A stretch of 64,000 nt of DNA from Grifola frondosa. Taxonomy: Eukaryota; Basidiomycota; Agaricomycetes; Polyporales; Grifolaceae. Below are positions 61,279 through 64,000 of the stretch, piece after piece (within the stretch, counting starts at the first letter, position 1; every line of letters starts with the position of its first letter). The notes below the pieces were generated by a model. It did no database searches. It had not been told where the DNA came from and saw only the letters and a list, made by a program, of their open reading frames with translations. The DNA is taken from assembly GCA_001683735.1 (NCBI GenBank), contig LUGG01000013.1, positions 124,001-188,000 of the forward strand, written 5' to 3'. Made by a program: the position numbers and the translations under genes.

Positions 61279-63908
61279 ATGCAGCTGTCGTTTAAATTCT
61301 TCAAGTCGGTTTTGCTTGCAATAACCATCGCATCGCGATCGTTCGCGGCACCGTGGTTGAACAGCTCAAACATTGTCACTCCCCAGATCCGGGACACCGG
61401 CATGGATATCGAAAGTTTCTACCCGGAGTCAACGTTTGAGGTGAGCGCTGTGCTTCCTTTGAACTCGTTGCCCCTAATCACTTCATGACTGATGTTTTCA
61501 GACTTTCGGCGACGGAATAGACCACCCTATGTCGAAGCGCGATGATTTCGACCTTGAAGCCGCTGCGAAGGCATTCATCCAGTCTCGCCTGAACGTGGAC
61601 TCAGACACAGTCGCGTTCAGATCTGGTTTCTCCAGCGACGTTGCGAAGCATGCCTTCATTAAACAACAAATCGTGAGTTATTACATTTTGTCGATGATCA
61701 TCCAACAAACGATTTGCTGCGCAGAATGGTATACCTATCGCCAATGCAGTCGCCAACGTTGCTTTCAACAACGACAAGGTAGTTTCATTTGGGTCCTCAT
61801 TCGTGAAACCGAGTACGCTCCCAATTCTCCATCGAAGATTTTAGTCGCTTACGGACAGTGAACTTGTAGCGTCAATTCCTTCAATCACGCCCTCTATTTC
61901 TGTCGATGATGCGATCTCCAAAGCCGAGAGCGCTCTCTCAGGCAAATTCAACGATCATCCGCCAACCATTGAGTTCATTGCCAAACAAGACGGCTCTGTC
62001 GCGCTCGCTCACGTTGTTCAAGTTCAGAACAATGACGTTGGAGTTTGGTTTGAGGCATTCGTCGATGCACACACCGGTGATATCGTGCATATAACCAATT
62101 TTGTTGCCAAGGCCGCCGTAAGTAACATCTGGCTCTCTCACTGCATCCACCTTATATCGGTTGATGGACATTGGATACTGGATACGCACAGTATCTTGCC
62201 ATTCCTATCACAAATGCTAACCCGTTTGGAGGCTTCCAAGTCCTGAATAATCCCCAGGACTACAGTGCCTCGCCTTACGGCTGGCACAACACTGGAACCG
62301 GGGAAACATTCGATACATCGTACGTTTACTTATCTCTAGTTTTAACTCTTTAAATGACGGGGTGTTTGACAGTGGGAACAATGCGATTGCATATAAGGGG
62401 ATCCAATCATCCACAGCAATACAATCATCCAGTTACCAAAACTTCACCTACGTGCAAGACCCGAATCAGGATCCAACTGTGGCAGTCAACTTGAACGCTG
62501 CTATTACCAATGCATTCTACGTCACCAACACTCTCCATGATATTTCCTATAAATATGGCTTCACGGAAGCCGCTTTCAATTTCCAGAACAACAACTTTGA
62601 CAGGGGCGGCGCTAGAAACGACCGCGTGTTGATTGCGGTGCAGAATCCCGGTACCAATAATGTGAGATCTCAAATCATCTATAATGTGAACTTTGAAGCA
62701 GAATACATGATAATTGTGAAGCTTTCTTCGCAACACCACCGGAGTAAGTGGATTCCGTTCGGTTTTGCAATTCAGCCATCTGAATATTCCCTTTTACTAG
62801 TGGGCAGTCAGGATATATGCGTACGTTTTACTCCGATTTCAGGCCACCGAAAATAACAAATATATATACAGAACTGCTGTTGTGGACATACACGCAGCCA
62901 TCGCGAGACGTCTCTTTCGAGAACGACATTGTTACTCATGAATTCACACATGGAATCAGCAACCGACTTATCGGTGGCGGCACTGGACAGTGAGTTAATC
63001 ACCAGCGATCTGAGTGATATCAATGTGCATGATCATTTTAGATGTCTGCAGATAGCAGAGGCTTTGGGATTGGGCGAGGGATGGTCGGATGCTATGGCCG
63101 AGTCCGTCGTCTCCTCGATATATGCCCTTTCCAATGATTCACAGTGTGTCCCAGGTGGACGAGCCACACCAGCGCTGCAGTTCCGGACTATGTTATTGGC
63201 GCATATGTCACCAATAATCCTGCTGGGATTAGAAGATATCCGTATTCTACTTCGGCGTAAGCATGTCCTCAGCAGTTTTCATCAATATCCTGTATGCTGA
63301 TGAGATATTTAGGACAACGAACCCGTTGAGGTATGTAATCCGTGTTGCATTTGTATTTTAGGGACGTATTTTGCTCATTCAATCCATCAGATATTCAAGC
63401 TTGCAACTTTCGACCGAGCCGCATGGTTTGTTTGACCATTTCCCTGGTGTGACTGAAGTGACTGAACTTCCATCTATCAGCCATTGGCGAAGTTTGGGCA
63501 AACATGTTGCATAACGTATATGCTAGGCTTGTTGCAGTTAACGGGTTCTCACAGGATGCCCATACTAACCCTACGTATGGCACAGTAATGTCTGAACAGA
63601 AATCGGAAGCTGACACGTCGTCTGTCAGATCCGCTGGCGGAAACACTGTCTTCCTCCACCTATTCATCGATTCGATGTCTTTGATGCCTTGCAACCCTAC
63701 GTGTGAGTCAAGTCTATCATCACTCTTCAGACTACCTTGACGAACATGGTGTTCAGTCTTGGCTGCCCGTAATACGTGGATCCAAGCTGATATCAATCGT
63801 TATGGTGGGAGGAACTATTGCCTCCTTTGGAACGCGTTTGCAAGCCGCGGCCTTGGGTTGTATGCGGCTAATCATCAAGACGATTTCACTGTCCCTCTGG
63901 GGTGCTGA
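61279..63908 (+). CDS. Extracellular metalloproteinase, fungalysin family (peptidase M36)
   Basis: This is a secreted zinc endopeptidase made as a prepropeptide. The signal peptide is [19 protein letters not shown] with a likely cut after FAA. The inhibitory propeptide (FTP-type) includes [34 protein letters not shown] and [15 protein letters not shown]. The catalytic domain has [34 protein letters not shown] and [14 protein letters not shown]. The zinc site [13 protein letters not shown] gives two His ligands and the catalytic Glu; [12 protein letters not shown] gives the third ligand. [54 protein letters not shown] and [19 protein letters not shown] follow, ending FTVPLGC. About 590 residues, complete within the window. 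One slip is suspected at the donor near 62660, where a second G would keep phase. Confidence 0.92.
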
Positions 63909-64000
63909 GCGGAAGACATATTATAGTGAGATTCTTACTCACTCGGAGTTTGGGGCTATGTGTATCCTTAAACCACGTACGCGCGCTCTTGTAACGGTTG

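Overview
This window is nuclear DNA of a filamentous basidiomycete, most likely an agaricomycete. Genes are broken by many 45-65 nt GT-AG introns, neighbours lie a few hundred bases apart on both strands, and the gene families (DUF6533 membrane proteins, fungalysin, PlsC acyltransferase, a PP2C with a central Ser-rich insert) are typical of that group. There are no operons, so gene order says little about shared pathways. All gene models were spliced by eye.

Region 1 (1-14,350) is a tandem array. Three DUF6533 seven-helix-type genes (2901, 7638, 12455) are separated by about 3 kb gene-free spacers that are homologous to one another, with a repeat unit of about 4.75 kb. The window opens inside a spacer, so the array probably continues to the left. 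A fourth, more decayed copy lies alone at 58,184.

Region 2 (15,000-43,435) is conserved housekeeping sequence: an eIF5-mimic/BZW1 homologue (-), a PP2C phosphatase (+), a Pns1/CTL choline-transporter-like protein (+), tRNA-His (-), a Frag1/DRAM/Sfk1-type membrane protein (+), a PlsC acyltransferase (-), Rrp12 (+), a FAD monooxygenase ending in a PTS1-like tripeptide (+), tRNA-Asp (+), ETF alpha (-), and a very large ZNFX1-like SF1 helicase with CCCH, NFX1-type and C-terminal RZ-type zinc fingers (+).

Region 3 (44,216-63,908) holds a tandem pair of secreted carboxylesterases, the PTS1 receptor PEX5, dihydroxy-acid dehydratase ILV3, a small single-pass membrane protein (-), the isolated DUF6533 copy and a complete secreted M36 fungalysin.

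A feature that affects every gene model: at thirteen places a conserved reading frame breaks by exactly one missing base in a short C or G run, with both flanks still coding. This looks like systematic homopolymer undercalling in the assembly rather than thirteen pseudogenes. The most interesting biology is the DUF6533 array, with its mosaic spacers and its duplication breakpoint inside the last codons, and the single-polypeptide CCCH-helicase-NFX1-RZ protein.
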